Positions 18,420 to 26,465 of a DNA stretch of 30,945 nucleotides are shown piece after piece. Both the position numbers and the translations under genes were made by a program. The notes under the pieces are model-generated. The model saw nothing but the letters and a program-made list of their open reading frames with translations, ran no database searches and had not been told where the DNA came from. The stretch's first letter is position 1, and each line of letters opens with the position of its first letter. This DNA is from Promethearchaeota archaeon (GTDB lineage: Archaea; Asgardarchaeota; Lokiarchaeia; Sigynarchaeales; SOKP01), in contig JAUXAJ010000024.1 in assembly GCA_030620005.1 (NCBI GenBank), forward strand, positions 1 to 30,945, written 5' to 3'.

Positions 18420-18437
18420 TATTTTTAAATTTATAAT
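18420..18437 (-). promoter_or_regulatory. TATA-like box for the cyclodeaminase-like gene
   Basis: On the minus strand ttataaatttaaaaatac lies about 50-65 bases before the ATG at 18371. It is the only strong TATA-like word in the gap to the D-aminoacylase remnant. Confidence 0.4.
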
Positions 18438-18473
18438 TATAACAGAAATTTAGGGTATAATTACTTTTAGGTC

Positions 18474-18695
18474 ATGGGGAAAAATAAACTTTTAATCAAA
18501 GGCGCTCAAAATGGTTTGAATGAAATAGTAGTAATGGGATTTGAAGAAAGGGAGCCAACTGAAAAGGAACTTGAACCGATGAAAGAATTAATTGAAGAAC
18601 CAATGGTAGCAGGAGCCGTGAAAATGCCTCCTTGTATCATAGTTGTTGCTTTACAGATTAATGAATTTGCCTCACAGCAAATTCACAGCAGATAA
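18474..18695 (+). pseudogene. D-aminoacylase internal fragment (degenerate)
   Basis: This 73-codon frame contains GFEEREPTEKELEPMKELI followed by 11 residues, VAGAVKM and a CI-ending segment. It aligns with residues about 148-192 of the intact D-aminoacylase at 5975-7594, where GFEDRPPTTEEYEKMKALV is followed by ESGAFGMSTG. Before it, NEIVVMG corresponds to the RIAVMG-like lead-in common in this family. The metal-binding histidines, the Cys loop and the C-terminal half are absent, and the conserved GAFGMSTGL has decayed to GAVKMPPC. A Met happens to open the frame, but a functional protein is not expected. The segment is divergent from the cyclodeaminase-like gene, whose own remnant sits beside the intact D-aminoacylase. 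Confidence 0.78.
18662..18685. repeat. Perfect inverted repeat (9-bp arms)
   Basis: tgaatttgc and gcaaattca pair around a six-base loop at the end of the D-aminoacylase remnant. A second perfect palindrome, gggattaatttaatccc, follows at 18750-18766. Two such structures in an otherwise gene-free stretch (18696-19092) may mark the end of an old mobile element, but no transposase or target duplication was seen. Confidence 0.6.
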
Positions 18696-18749
18696 AATTT
18701 GGAGAAATTTTTGAACAAAATTTGCAAATACACAAATTCATTAAATTTG

Positions 18750-18766
18750 GGGATTAATTTAATCCC
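18750..18766. repeat. 17-bp palindrome
   Basis: gggattaatttaatccc is self-complementary around its central base, with GC ends in AT-rich DNA. It could be an operator, a transcript hairpin or an element end; there is no gene immediately downstream to regulate. Confidence 0.5.
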
Positions 18767-18813
18767 ACAAAAATTCAATTCAAAAGTAAAATTTTAAATC
18801 ATATTCTAGGAGG

Positions 18814-18868
18814 AACGAAGCGATTTTGAGAGAAATTTACGATAGCATGCAAAAGAATAAGAAATGAG
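18814..18868 (+). repeat. Dispersed repeat, copy on plus strand (end of an unknown small gene)
   Basis: The segment matches the reverse complement of 28454-28508 with few differences. Read on this strand it encodes NEAILREIYDSMQKNKK and a stop; the other copy encodes NETILREIYDSIQKKKK and a stop. The shared frame and stop suggest that both are tails of one small gene or mobile element that I cannot identify. Beyond it, 18869-19092 contains only a 9-bp-arm inverted repeat (19047-19055 with 19073-19081) and AT-rich DNA. Confidence 0.7.
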
Positions 18869-19092
18869 TCTAGATTTGTAGAAGATTTCAAAAACTATGA
18901 GTAACCCGAATTTGAAATATTTTATTTAATTACATGTGAAAAAGGCTTATATATTCATATTTACTAAATATCTTTGTAGATTCTTAGCAGTTTTTAAAAT
19001 AATTTTCAAATAAGGTTTTAGATCAAGCAACTTTTTTGTTGAGATACAATTCAAAAAATATATCAAAATATGTTTGAATTGAAAAAAAATAT

Positions 19093-20106
19093 TTAAAATT
19101 TAAATTTCTTGAATTCATTAGAACAAGGAATTCCGTTGGCAAAATATAACACTGGCGGTTTGGTTAACGAATAAATCACTGTTCCTAACGTGCGACCAGT
19201 ATCTGGCTCATCTCTTTGATGAGCACAAACAGGACCGTTGTGAGAAGATAAAATTTCTTTTATTGAGTCTACAGTGATGACTTTTGAGGGATCTTTTAAT
19301 TGACTTTCGAGAAAATTAAATCTTCCTTGCGTGGTGCTTCCACTTTCATCAATATTTAAAGGAGGATTAATGAAATCATCGCTTGCTAGAACATGGTTCG
19401 TGTGATATACTCTCCGTGCTCCAGGGTAAGGAATGTATTGACTAACTTTATTTGCCGAACATTCTAAACAAATAATTTTTTCGTTATCACCAATTGTATA
19501 AGTTTGACCCGTCGCGTGTTTTATTTCTTTTAGAAATTGAATCGCCTCTTCTAAATTAGATTTTTCCAAAACACCTCTAACTATGAAAGCCACGGGTAGT
19601 CCTTCGTTTGAGTGATTTATCGCAAGGTTTAGCGAATTGCAGCAAATCCCAAGTGGTGACGAGTTAAGGCCACATAAAGCGATTTCACCAGTTAGCGTAT
19701 ATATATAAGCTTGTAAGGATGTTTCTGGATATTTAATCTTCAGTAAAATGTTGGTTCCATTAAAAGCGTTGACCCAATCTAAAGTTTGTGCCAATAATGC
19801 TGGAGTATTACCCTCCTTAAAGCATCCCAAAGTACTGCACGCTCTTGATGATGGTTTATCGAGTACATATTTAAACCATAAAAATTCGTCTTGACATTGA
19901 ATCGCAAAGAGTGTATTGAAATCAACATCAGCACCTTCCGCTATTCCCTTTACTTCTTCCAATAATTGAGGTGAATATTTTTCAACAGCTTGCAAAAATC
20001 TTGTTTCTTCGAGGAATTTTTTTATTAACCCATCTGGATTTTCTTTAAAATAGATATTAATGACCAGTTTTGCTATTTTAACGAATTTTTTGACTTCTAT
20101 CTTCAT
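19093..20106 (-). CDS. C45-type acyltransferase/amidohydrolase (Ntn fold), start displaced by a frameshift
   Basis: The 337-aa frame belongs to peptidase family C45, whose best-known member is acyl-CoA:6-aminopenicillanate acyltransferase. The lead-in LEEVKGIAEGADVDFNTLFAIQ (split across 49-70) and the nucleophile region RACSTLG (C90, the expected self-cleavage site) match the family. So do LLAQTLDW and the GLNSSPLGICCNSL core. These enzymes self-process before a Cys and hydrolyse or transfer linear amides; a lipid amide, N-acyl amino acid or peptide is possible. The frame as written lacks the usual N-terminal GxxxERGxxxG motif. That motif is encoded just upstream in another frame (see 20121-20174), so the true gene probably spans 19093-20174 with one frameshift. 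It is codirectional with the racemase gene upstream. Confidence 0.82.
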   Translation of the reverse strand: MKIEVKKFVKIAKLVINIYFKENPDGLIKKFLEETRFLQAVEKYSPQLLEEVKGIAEGADVDFNTLFAIQCQDEFLWFKYVLDKPSSRACSTLGCFKEGNTPALLAQTLDWVNAFNGTNILLKIKYPETSLQAYIYTLTGEIALCGLNSSPLGICCNSLNLAINHSNEGLPVAFIVRGVLEKSNLEEAIQFLKEIKHATGQTYTIGDNEKIICLECSANKVSQYIPYPGARRVYHTNHVLASDDFINPPLNIDESGSTTQGRFNFLESQLKDPSKVITVDSIKEILSSHNGPVCAHQRDEPDTGRTLGTVIYSLTKPPVLYFANGIPCSNEFKKFKF

Positions 20107-20120
20107 AGTTCTTCCGTAAA

Positions 20121-20174
20121 TTACCCGCGTTCCATTGCGGAACCCTTGAGCTCCAGTACTCTAACTTCTTTCAT
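20121..20174 (-). pseudogene. Out-of-frame N-terminus of the C45 gene
   Basis: Seventeen codons from an ATG at 20174 read MKEVRVLELKGSAMERG and hit a TAA. C45 proteins start with exactly this kind of stretch (G-[ST]-x-x-E-x-G-x-x-[HY]-G). The next expected residues, YGRTMKIEV, are present immediately downstream in the frame of the 19093-20106 gene. One inserted base between about 20118 and 20125 would join them. This is either a real 5' frameshift, a sequencing error, or a short upstream peptide; the family match makes a frameshift most likely. Confidence 0.72.
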
Positions 20175-20317
20175 TTTTTTTTTTCACTATATTGCTGCAA
20201 TAAATAATGTTATAATATTTGTTTAATCTTTAAGAAATTAAATTATTTTATATTGATTGATCAAGAATTTTTATTTCGATAATAAAAAATCAAAAATTAT
20301 TAATGAACTTAATGATA

Positions 20318-21025
20318 TTACTCAAGAGAGAAATTCAATGTCGCCTCAGCATGAATTTCCACAGTATCTAGCAAGGGAACTGCACTATCTGACTGTTTAA
20401 GAACCAGGGGGAGTTCAGTACATCCCAAGATTACTCCATCAATCTCATAATTACTTATAATATCAAATAATCTTTTTTTACTTTCCTCTTTAAAAATTCC
20501 TATTACCAGCTCATCAAATATGATACTATTGATTTCGTCTTGCTGGTCATTGGTAGGTGTAATAACTTCAATTCCGAGCTTATTAAAAACATCCTGGTAA
20601 AAAGTAGATTGCATTGTAAATTTAATACCAAGAAGTAATACCTTTTTCATACCTTTATTTTTTGCATTTTTGGCGGTGGCTTCTACAATACTCAGCATTG
20701 GAACATTAGCACGCTTTGCCAACTCATTAAAAACGGCATGAGGTGAATTGGCCGACATTAATATAAACTCCACACTAGCCTTTTCTAAAGCCTGAATTCC
20801 TTGATTGATATAATCGATGTAATTAGTCTTATCCTCGTCATTTTCAAAATCTGTAAATTTTTGAAAATCCAAGCTAAAAATAACAATCTCGGGGTAGTAA
20901 TAATCATTATATCGTTGATAATACTTCTGGAGTATCAATTCATAATATTTAATGGTAGACTCGTGAGAAATTCCTCCTAAAATTCCTATCCTTTTTGCCA
21001 TTATTTTCTTGATGCCTCCTTTCAT
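20318..21025 (-). CDS. Aspartate/glutamate racemase family protein lacking the first catalytic Cys
   Basis: The protein is 235 aa from the first ATG, or 227 aa from the second (21001), which gives the typical MAKRIGILGGISHEST start. IGILGG, STIKYYELI and GCTELPL (C202) are hallmarks of the PLP-independent Asp/Glu racemases, which use two cysteines to epimerise by two-base proton transfer. The first cysteine normally sits in a CNTxH motif; here the aligned segment is MSANSPH, with A92 in its place. It may therefore racemise poorly, act on a different substrate, or be another member of the wider Asp/Glu/hydantoin racemase superfamily. AGGAGG at about 21014-21020 lies inside the longer reading frame and favours the 21001 start, though the spacing (13) is long. 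It fits the D-/L-amino-acid theme of its neighbours. Confidence 0.85.
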   Translation of the reverse strand: MKGGIKKIMAKRIGILGGISHESTIKYYELILQKYYQRYNDYYYPEIVIFSLDFQKFTDFENDEDKTNYIDYINQGIQALEKASVEFILMSANSPHAVFNELAKRANVPMLSIVEATAKNAKNKGMKKVLLLGIKFTMQSTFYQDVFNKLGIEVITPTNDQQDEINSIIFDELVIGIFKEESKKRLFDIISNYEIDGVILGCTELPLVLKQSDSAVPLLDTVEIHAEATLNFSLE

Positions 21026-21213
21026 AATATATAGATAAAAATTCTTATAGTTTTTAAAAAATAATAAAATGAAAATTATTAATTAGGTCGTCTTAAAACT
21101 TTACTTTTCGCTTCTTCTATATAATAATGGTAGGGGAATACTTTCCCATTTACTCAAATTATTCTATGGAATTTATGATTTGTTAAATTAAGTAAAATAC
21201 ATGTTCTTAATAT

Positions 21214-21224
21214 AAAAAAAAAAA
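21214..21224 (-). terminator. T11 tract after the second GPH transporter gene
   Basis: On the minus strand T11 follows the stop at 21237 by about 12 bases. It is the longest T tract near this gene and a likely archaeal terminator. Confidence 0.45.
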
Positions 21225-21236
21225 TTTTAAAAAAAT

Positions 21237-22637
21237 TTAAAGTTCCATTTCTTTCAGCTTAGCTTGTATGATTTCACGCTTTTCTGGAGTGATATCATAC
21301 AATACCCAGAAGATAATAACTCCAATACCCAGAATAATCATTGGAACGATTGAGATCAAGAGACGCAACCCTAATAAAGCCAAGTCGGTTTGTACTGCCG
21401 ATGTTGGATCAAATCCTGTGAGAATTTGAATCGTTCCCATGATAGTTACACTCAATCCAACTGGTAAAGTTACAAAAAATGTCTGTATTCCATTGTAAAT
21501 TCCTTCGTTACGAGTACCCGTTTTTGTTGTGGCTTCTTCAATCACATCAGCATCAATAGGGTGTTGCATTACACCATTACATCCAAATGCAGCTCCAAAA
21601 AAAACAAATATTATGACGAGAAGATTGTAGTCTTGAACGAAAAGGAAGGGCAAGAATAAGGCCCCGATGAGTATAAAGCTAAGAGAGTACACATTCTTTG
21701 AACCATATTTTTTACCTAATTTGTACCATATTGGAGCTGATATAGGAGCCAATATCATTATTAATACCATTGGTATTATCGTATACGTAATATCAAGTCC
21801 TAAAACATATATCACGAAGTAAGATAACGAAGATACGACGATAGAAACTGTTAATCCATAAGACACCATTGCAATCATGTAAGCATCATAACTTCTGGAT
21901 TTTATAGCTGTAAAAAGAGCTTTAAAGAATGGGATCTGTTCTTTAGAATCTAGCTTTAATCTATGTTCTCTTAATTCCTTACTTTCTCGAATTCCTGGAA
22001 TCATCGCAATCAAAACAAGGATTATGATCCCTGCAAATACCGTTGCTTGTAAGGTCCAAGCAAAAATTGTCTCTATACCAAACAATGATACTATTACGGG
22101 TTGGAGAATTATCGACAATATCATGCCAATAGATCCTGTAAGTATAAGTATGACCCCGGATTTCATTCGATCTTCATTGGAACGAACTTTATATTGAAAA
22201 AGACTTTGTATATTAACTGCAAAGATTGCAAAAAATGTATCATAAATGCATAATATCACTAAAAGCCATAGAAAAACCAAAATTGGATTCATAGAAGGAT
22301 CAGGAATCGGTACAAAAAAGACGAATATTAGAGATATTGCTGATCCAATCACTCCAATAACGATAAAAGGAAATCTTTTTCCATATTTCTCTGTCCATCT
22401 TGTCGATTTGTCACATAAATGTCCTAATATTGGATCATTGAACATGTTCCATATCATATAAATTAAGGAATTAATCACAAATAGCTCAATCGGTAATAAG
22501 ACAATTGTAGTATAGAATAGCATCATATTTCCAAATACCATATCCAACAGGTTACTAATTAGGAAGGCAAGCTGAATCTGAAATAAAGTTTTAAACGAAT
22601 GTCTTTGATATACATCTCGATTTTTTTTATTTTCCAT
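21237..22637 (-). CDS. GPH-family symporter, paralog of the transporter at 2024-3418
   Basis: The 466-aa membrane protein has about 12 hydrophobic segments and the same landmarks as the first GPH transporter: MIWNMFNDPILGHLCDKS (D68, MelB cation-site position), RWTEKYGKRFP in loop 2-3, HPIDADVIEEATTKTGTRNEG, and a C-terminal FWVLYDITPEKREIIQAKLKE similar to FWKLYDLEPSKVEENRIKLKE. It is a clear but diverged paralog. It lies downstream of the intact serine hydrolase gene on the same strand with a 286-base gap containing its own candidate signals. The repeated association of a GPH transporter with a class C serine hydrolase suggests that the transporter imports a product of hydrolysis, an inference. 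Substrate unknown. Confidence 0.9.
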   Translation of the reverse strand: MENKKNRDVYQRHSFKTLFQIQLAFLISNLLDMVFGNMMLFYTTIVLLPIELFVINSLIYMIWNMFNDPILGHLCDKSTRWTEKYGKRFPFIVIGVIGSAISLIFVFFVPIPDPSMNPILVFLWLLVILCIYDTFFAIFAVNIQSLFQYKVRSNEDRMKSGVILILTGSIGMILSIILQPVIVSLFGIETIFAWTLQATVFAGIIILVLIAMIPGIRESKELREHRLKLDSKEQIPFFKALFTAIKSRSYDAYMIAMVSYGLTVSIVVSSLSYFVIYVLGLDITYTIIPMVLIMILAPISAPIWYKLGKKYGSKNVYSLSFILIGALFLPFLFVQDYNLLVIIFVFFGAAFGCNGVMQHPIDADVIEEATTKTGTRNEGIYNGIQTFFVTLPVGLSVTIMGTIQILTGFDPTSAVQTDLALLGLRLLISIVPMIILGIGVIIFWVLYDITPEKREIIQAKLKEMEL

Positions 22638-22767
22638 TTATTTCCACTTTTCTAATTTTTTTTATTCAATAATAATTATACAATATATCATTATTAATAT
22701 TCTATTAGTTAAGGGAATATTTAAATATTTAATATAATGAATTGAGTTTTGGTCGTTCGAACAAAAT

Positions 22768-22795
22768 ATTACGTCAAATCATCTGTATTACGTCA
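22768..22795. promoter_or_regulatory. Paired attacgtca sites upstream of the second GPH transporter
   Basis: The 9-mer attacgtca occurs twice in direct orientation, with starts 19 bases apart (22768-22776 and 22787-22795), about 130 bases before the transporter ATG. The spacing of nearly two helical turns would suit a dimeric regulator. No regulator gene is in the window, and two copies of a 9-mer could be chance. Confidence 0.3.
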
Positions 22796-22923
22796 CTTAA
22801 AAGAATTAAAAAATGTAGGTATTATCTTATATTAATAACAAAAAAAAATGATTAAAAGCTAAAATTTTTTTAAATTCGTGGTATTTACAACATTGGCATG
22901 ATTATCAACATTCAACGATTTTG

Positions 22924-24354
22924 TCATGCATCTTTTCTTCTATGAAAATTAGTATCATTTATCAGAAGATCTACATTACCAGGGGAATGTATTTTGAATT
23001 CTGCATGTGCTTTTGCCATTGGTCCAGACATATAATAGAATCTCAAAGTTTCTAGAGTATCAGATTCTGGGAATAACGGAATTTTTTCCATGGAAAGATT
23101 TAAAATATCTTCTCTCTCGAAATAAAGTTGAGAACCCATTTTTGTGACTGTACCGCGAAAAATTCCTTTATACGAGGCGTACTTTCCAGTAAGCATTTCA
23201 AGCTTGCCTTCATATTCAAGGAACTTGAATTCTTCCATCGGATTCTTACCCAGTAAGGAAGCGATGGTTATCATGGAAGTCATGGCTGTGGCCATCTGAC
23301 CATCATGAGAGTTACATGCTACTGCCACGGCAATTTTTGCATCTGGTAAAAAAGCTATAAACGTGGTTGCTCCGTTTATCTGTCCTCCATGCATTACTAA
23401 TTTATGTCCGAAATAATCGTTCAGAACCATCCATCCATAACCATATCCTTCTTGTTCGAAGCCTCCGACAGTTTCTTTGATCATTTTGTTATCGATATAA
23501 CTCGTGTGCATTTTTTCAAGTAAGCTAGAGTCTAACACTTTATTTTCTTGAAATTGACCTCCATTCATCATCGCAATTAGGTAGTTAATTTGATCCTTAA
23601 CCGTGCTTAGAATTCCTCCAGCCGCATTAATCATCAGATCAAAGGGGTGTATTGTTTCAGTGACCAATGGTGTTCCATTTTTCATTCTTATAGCGTAAGG
23701 GGTGAAAACATCAGTAAATTTCTCGAAATCCTCTCTTGAAAACATTGAACATGTCATTTTTAGGGGTTTTAAGATTTTTTCCTTGACATAATCTTCGTAT
23801 TTCATTTGGCTAATTTTTTCAACAATCTGACCAAGTAACGCAAAATTCTCATTTGCGTAGAAAAATATTTCGCCAGGCTTATTAAGGAATTCCTGTGAAC
23901 CCTCGTCGATAAAACGGAAAAAATCATCCCAATTGCTCATTGGAACCCAACTTGATTTTTTCATGTTCTCGTATTGAGGGAAAAGGATATGACCATATCC
24001 AAGCATTGGAATACCAGATGTTTGAGTAAGGAGGTGATGAATCGTGATTTGATTTTCAGAAGTGCTTGTTCTAAACACGGGGAGATACTTGCTAACCGGA
24101 TCATCTAACTTAATCTTTCCTTCTCCCACGAGTTGCATGATTGCGAGTGCTGTATAAGATTTTGAGCAGGATCCAAACCCATAGATCGTATCTGGCGTTG
24201 CGGGAATATTATGTTCTAAATCTCGAGCACCAAATCCTTTAGCATATATTAACTCATCTCCTTTTGCAATGGCAATACTCAATCCTGGAACTTGAGAATC
24301 CGCCATTAAAGATGAAATAATACTTTCTAATGGTTTAAACATTTCATTTGACAT
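22924..24354 (-). CDS. Class C beta-lactamase-like serine hydrolase (intact paralog)
   Basis: The 476-aa protein is complete. The SxxK motif is S62-x-x-K65 in GFGSCSKSYTAL, YxN is Y166-A-N168 in FFYANENFALLG, and the HxG motif is HGG in KLVMHGGQING. The penicillin-binding-like domain fills about 1-370. The last 100 residues form a separate beta-rich C-terminal domain with DTLRF-like segments shared by the frameshifted paralog at 4391-5844. No signal peptide was seen. The family contains D-aminopeptidases, D-amino-acid amidases, esterases and DD-peptidases, so cleavage of D-residue-containing peptides is possible but not shown. It is divergent from the CocE-like hydrolase, and the two share a promoter region with a 12-bp tandem repeat. 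Confidence 0.92.
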   Translation of the reverse strand: MSNEMFKPLESIISSLMADSQVPGLSIAIAKGDELIYAKGFGARDLEHNIPATPDTIYGFGSCSKSYTALAIMQLVGEGKIKLDDPVSKYLPVFRTSTSENQITIHHLLTQTSGIPMLGYGHILFPQYENMKKSSWVPMSNWDDFFRFIDEGSQEFLNKPGEIFFYANENFALLGQIVEKISQMKYEDYVKEKILKPLKMTCSMFSREDFEKFTDVFTPYAIRMKNGTPLVTETIHPFDLMINAAGGILSTVKDQINYLIAMMNGGQFQENKVLDSSLLEKMHTSYIDNKMIKETVGGFEQEGYGYGWMVLNDYFGHKLVMHGGQINGATTFIAFLPDAKIAVAVACNSHDGQMATAMTSMITIASLLGKNPMEEFKFLEYEGKLEMLTGKYASYKGIFRGTVTKMGSQLYFEREDILNLSMEKIPLFPESDTLETLRFYYMSGPMAKAHAEFKIHSPGNVDLLINDTNFHRRKDA

Positions 24355-24400
24355 ATCTTGAAACCTTTTACTTCACTTGATTTTTTATGTTAAATCTTAA

Positions 24401-24450
24401 TAATTGTACTATTAATTGTACTATTAATTGTACTATTAATATTGTACTGT
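24401..24450. repeat. 12-bp tandem repeats in a divergent promoter (operator-like)
   Basis: taattgtactat occurs three times in perfect tandem (24401-24436), followed by a variant taatattgtactgt (24437-24450). Across unit borders the sequence tactattaattgta is nearly self-complementary (TAC-N-ATTAAT-N-GTA), so each junction is a symmetric site. The array lies between a minus-strand TATA-like box (about 24378-24395) for the serine hydrolase and a plus-strand one (24486-24500) for the CocE-like gene. It could hold a cooperative regulator controlling both; slipped-strand expansion without function is the alternative. Confidence 0.75.
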
Positions 24451-24485
24451 TAATTAATTATTTTAATCAATATCATTAAAAGATT

Positions 24486-24500
24486 GTATAATAAAAAATA
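24486..24500 (+). promoter_or_regulatory. TATA-like box for the CocE-like gene
   Basis: gtataataaaaaata lies about 30-40 bases before the ATG at 24527 and about 36 bases after the tandem repeat array. It predicts a start site about ten bases before the ATG; no good ribosome-binding site lies at normal spacing. Confidence 0.45.
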
Positions 24501-24526
24501 TGAGCAATTAAAGTGAGCTTGAAAAA

Positions 24527-26338
24527 ATGACTGATAATATTTATTTAGAAAATGACCATTTCAAACCTTTAGAAGAGGCTCCAAGGAAAAGAATTTATAC
24601 TGATTTCAATATTTCTTCTGTCTATATACCAATGCCGGATGGAGTGAAAATTGCTGCCGACATTGCTCTTCCAGCAGGAATAGGCCCCGAGGGTAAACTC
24701 TCCACCGTGTTAGTCCAAACACGCTATTGGAGATCAGCTAAGTTACGAGTGCCTTTTTGCTATTTTCTAAAGTCAGCAGGCTATAGCAAGATGATTAAGG
24801 TGCTAACAAGTTTTGGATACGCATTGGTTTATGTTGATGTAAGAGGGACGGGTGCTTCTTTAGGAACTAGGGTTTCTCCATGGAATGAAGACGAAGTTAA
24901 AGACATGAAGGATATCATGGATTGGATTGTGGCTCAACCATGGTCAGATGGGAACGTGCTTCCTGTAGGGATTTCGTATTCAGGCACTACAGCAGAATTA
25001 GCATTAGTGGCAAACCATCCTGCTGTAAAAGGCTCGATAACGATGTTTAATGAACTTGATCCGTTTTTAGATATTGCTTTCCCTGGTGGAGTTTATAACG
25101 ATGGATTTGTTGAAAAATGGGCGCAAGCAAATGAAAGTTTAGACGGTAATACTAGTAAAGGGATGGGATTTGGAGCGAGGCTACTGCTTAAAGGTGTTAA
25201 TCCTGTAGAAACTGATAAAGATAAAAGCATGATAAAGGAAGCCGTAAAACAACACGCTTCGAACGGGAATGTTGCGATATTATCCCGAAATGTATCCTTT
25301 CGAGATGAAAATTTTAGCGACAAAATTAGCTCGTCAGAGAGTTTTAGCGTATATAGATATCAAAATGATATAGAGAAATCAAATCTTCCCATTTATTATT
25401 GGGGGAGCTGGATGGACGCCTCAACTTCGAATGTAGTCCTTGGTACTTTTCTTACTTTTAAAAATCCAATAATTGGGATGATTGGAGCGTGGACCCATGG
25501 CGCGGCGTGGAAAGCGAATCCATATTCATTTACTAAAAAAGAGATAAAATTGGATCCCGAGATAATATACCAAGCATGGGTTCATTTCATAGATAGTTGC
25601 ATTAAGGGAAAAGCTCCATCTGAAAAAATTCTCTTTTATTACACGATAGTGGAAGAAAAATGGAAAAGAACTACCGAATGGCCTCCAGCGGGACATTCAT
25701 TAAAGCGCTGGTACTTTCAAGAGAAAAATGGATTATCGACGGAGAGCCCTAAAGAAGAATCTGGTGAAGATAAGTACAAGATTAATTATAACGCAAGCAC
25801 GGGTAAAAATAATCGTTGGTACACGCAAATGGGGGGAGGACCCGTTATTTATAAGGACAGAATAAAGGAAGATGAAAAGCTATTAACATATACGAGCGCC
25901 CCTCTTGATAAAGATATTGAAATCACGGGACATCCCATTATTAACTTGTATCTCAGCTCAACACACGAGGATGGTGCTATCTTTGCTTATTTAGAAGATA
26001 TGGACGAAAATGGAAACTCGTTTTTAATAACAGAAGGACAATTTAGAGTAATTCATCGAAAAATATCTTCTGAAACCCCTCTTTATAAAATTGGGGTTCC
26101 ATATCACACTTACAAGAAAGCTGATGCCCTTCCATTAGTACCTGGTGAGGTTGCGGAAATTCAATTTGCGCTCATACCAACATCCATAATCATTCGGAAA
26201 GGTCATAGAATTCGTATAGCTATAGGTGGAGCAGATAAAGACACTTTTACACGACTCCCAAAAGAAGGTAATCCAGAAATAACCGTATCAAGAAATAATA
26301 AGCACGCTTCCTTCATTAAACTTCCCGTGATTCAATGA
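24527..26338 (+). CDS. CocE/NonD family alpha/beta hydrolase (peptidase S15-like)
   Basis: The 603-aa protein has the catalytic triad of the X-Pro dipeptidyl-peptidase/cocaine-esterase family. The nucleophile is S150 in VGISYSGTTAEL, preceded by the VYVDVRGTGASLG oxyanion region. The Asp is D297 in GSWMDAST and the His is H324 in GAWTHGAAW. A C-terminal jelly-roll domain (about 430-603) ends with HRIRIAIGGADKDTF, as is typical. Members cleave peptides after Xaa-Pro, acyl amides such as glutaryl-7-ACA, or esters; the substrate cannot be read here. No signal peptide was seen. Length is normal. The gene is divergent from the serine hydrolase. The last roughly 50 codons of a second, lost copy occur at 28603-28758 with very high DNA similarity, so the gene was duplicated recently. 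Confidence 0.9.
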   Translation: MTDNIYLENDHFKPLEEAPRKRIYTDFNISSVYIPMPDGVKIAADIALPAGIGPEGKLSTVLVQTRYWRSAKLRVPFCYFLKSAGYSKMIKVLTSFGYALVYVDVRGTGASLGTRVSPWNEDEVKDMKDIMDWIVAQPWSDGNVLPVGISYSGTTAELALVANHPAVKGSITMFNELDPFLDIAFPGGVYNDGFVEKWAQANESLDGNTSKGMGFGARLLLKGVNPVETDKDKSMIKEAVKQHASNGNVAILSRNVSFRDENFSDKISSSESFSVYRYQNDIEKSNLPIYYWGSWMDASTSNVVLGTFLTFKNPIIGMIGAWTHGAAWKANPYSFTKKEIKLDPEIIYQAWVHFIDSCIKGKAPSEKILFYYTIVEEKWKRTTEWPPAGHSLKRWYFQEKNGLSTESPKEESGEDKYKINYNASTGKNNRWYTQMGGGPVIYKDRIKEDEKLLTYTSAPLDKDIEITGHPIINLYLSSTHEDGAIFAYLEDMDENGNSFLITEGQFRVIHRKISSETPLYKIGVPYHTYKKADALPLVPGEVAEIQFALIPTSIIIRKGHRIRIAIGGADKDTFTRLPKEGNPEITVSRNNKHASFIKLPVIQ

Positions 26339-26465
26339 AAATCTATTTACTATAATTTTTTTTTTATCTTACTTATCACTAATAAGAACCTATTTTTATT
26401 GCGTAACTATAAGCTTCCAAGATAGCTTCAATTGATAATCCCTTGAATAAGCTATTTGACGACAA
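26182..26465. repeat. Duplicated CocE-UroD gene junction, copy 1
   Basis: This segment holds the CocE gene 3' end, the short convergent gap and the UroD-like gene 3' end. It matches 28603-28880 in the same orientation, strongly over the CocE part and more weakly over the UroD part. Here CocE is intact and UroD is only a remnant; in copy 2 the reverse is true. The two copies flank the tryptophanase gene. Confidence 0.8.
26356..26365 (+). terminator. T10 tract after the CocE-like gene
   Basis: Ten T residues begin 18 bases after the CocE stop codon. This fits archaeal T-tract termination. Confidence 0.5.

Noticed and set aside
21133..21146. Short hairpin gggaa/ttccc between the racemase and the second transporter gene
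   Set aside because: Five-base arms in AT-rich DNA are weak, and it lies away from the oligo-T tract that better explains termination.
24401..24450. Tandem repeats as a CRISPR array
   Set aside because: Units are 12 bp with no spacers and there are no cas genes; this is a tandem or operator repeat.
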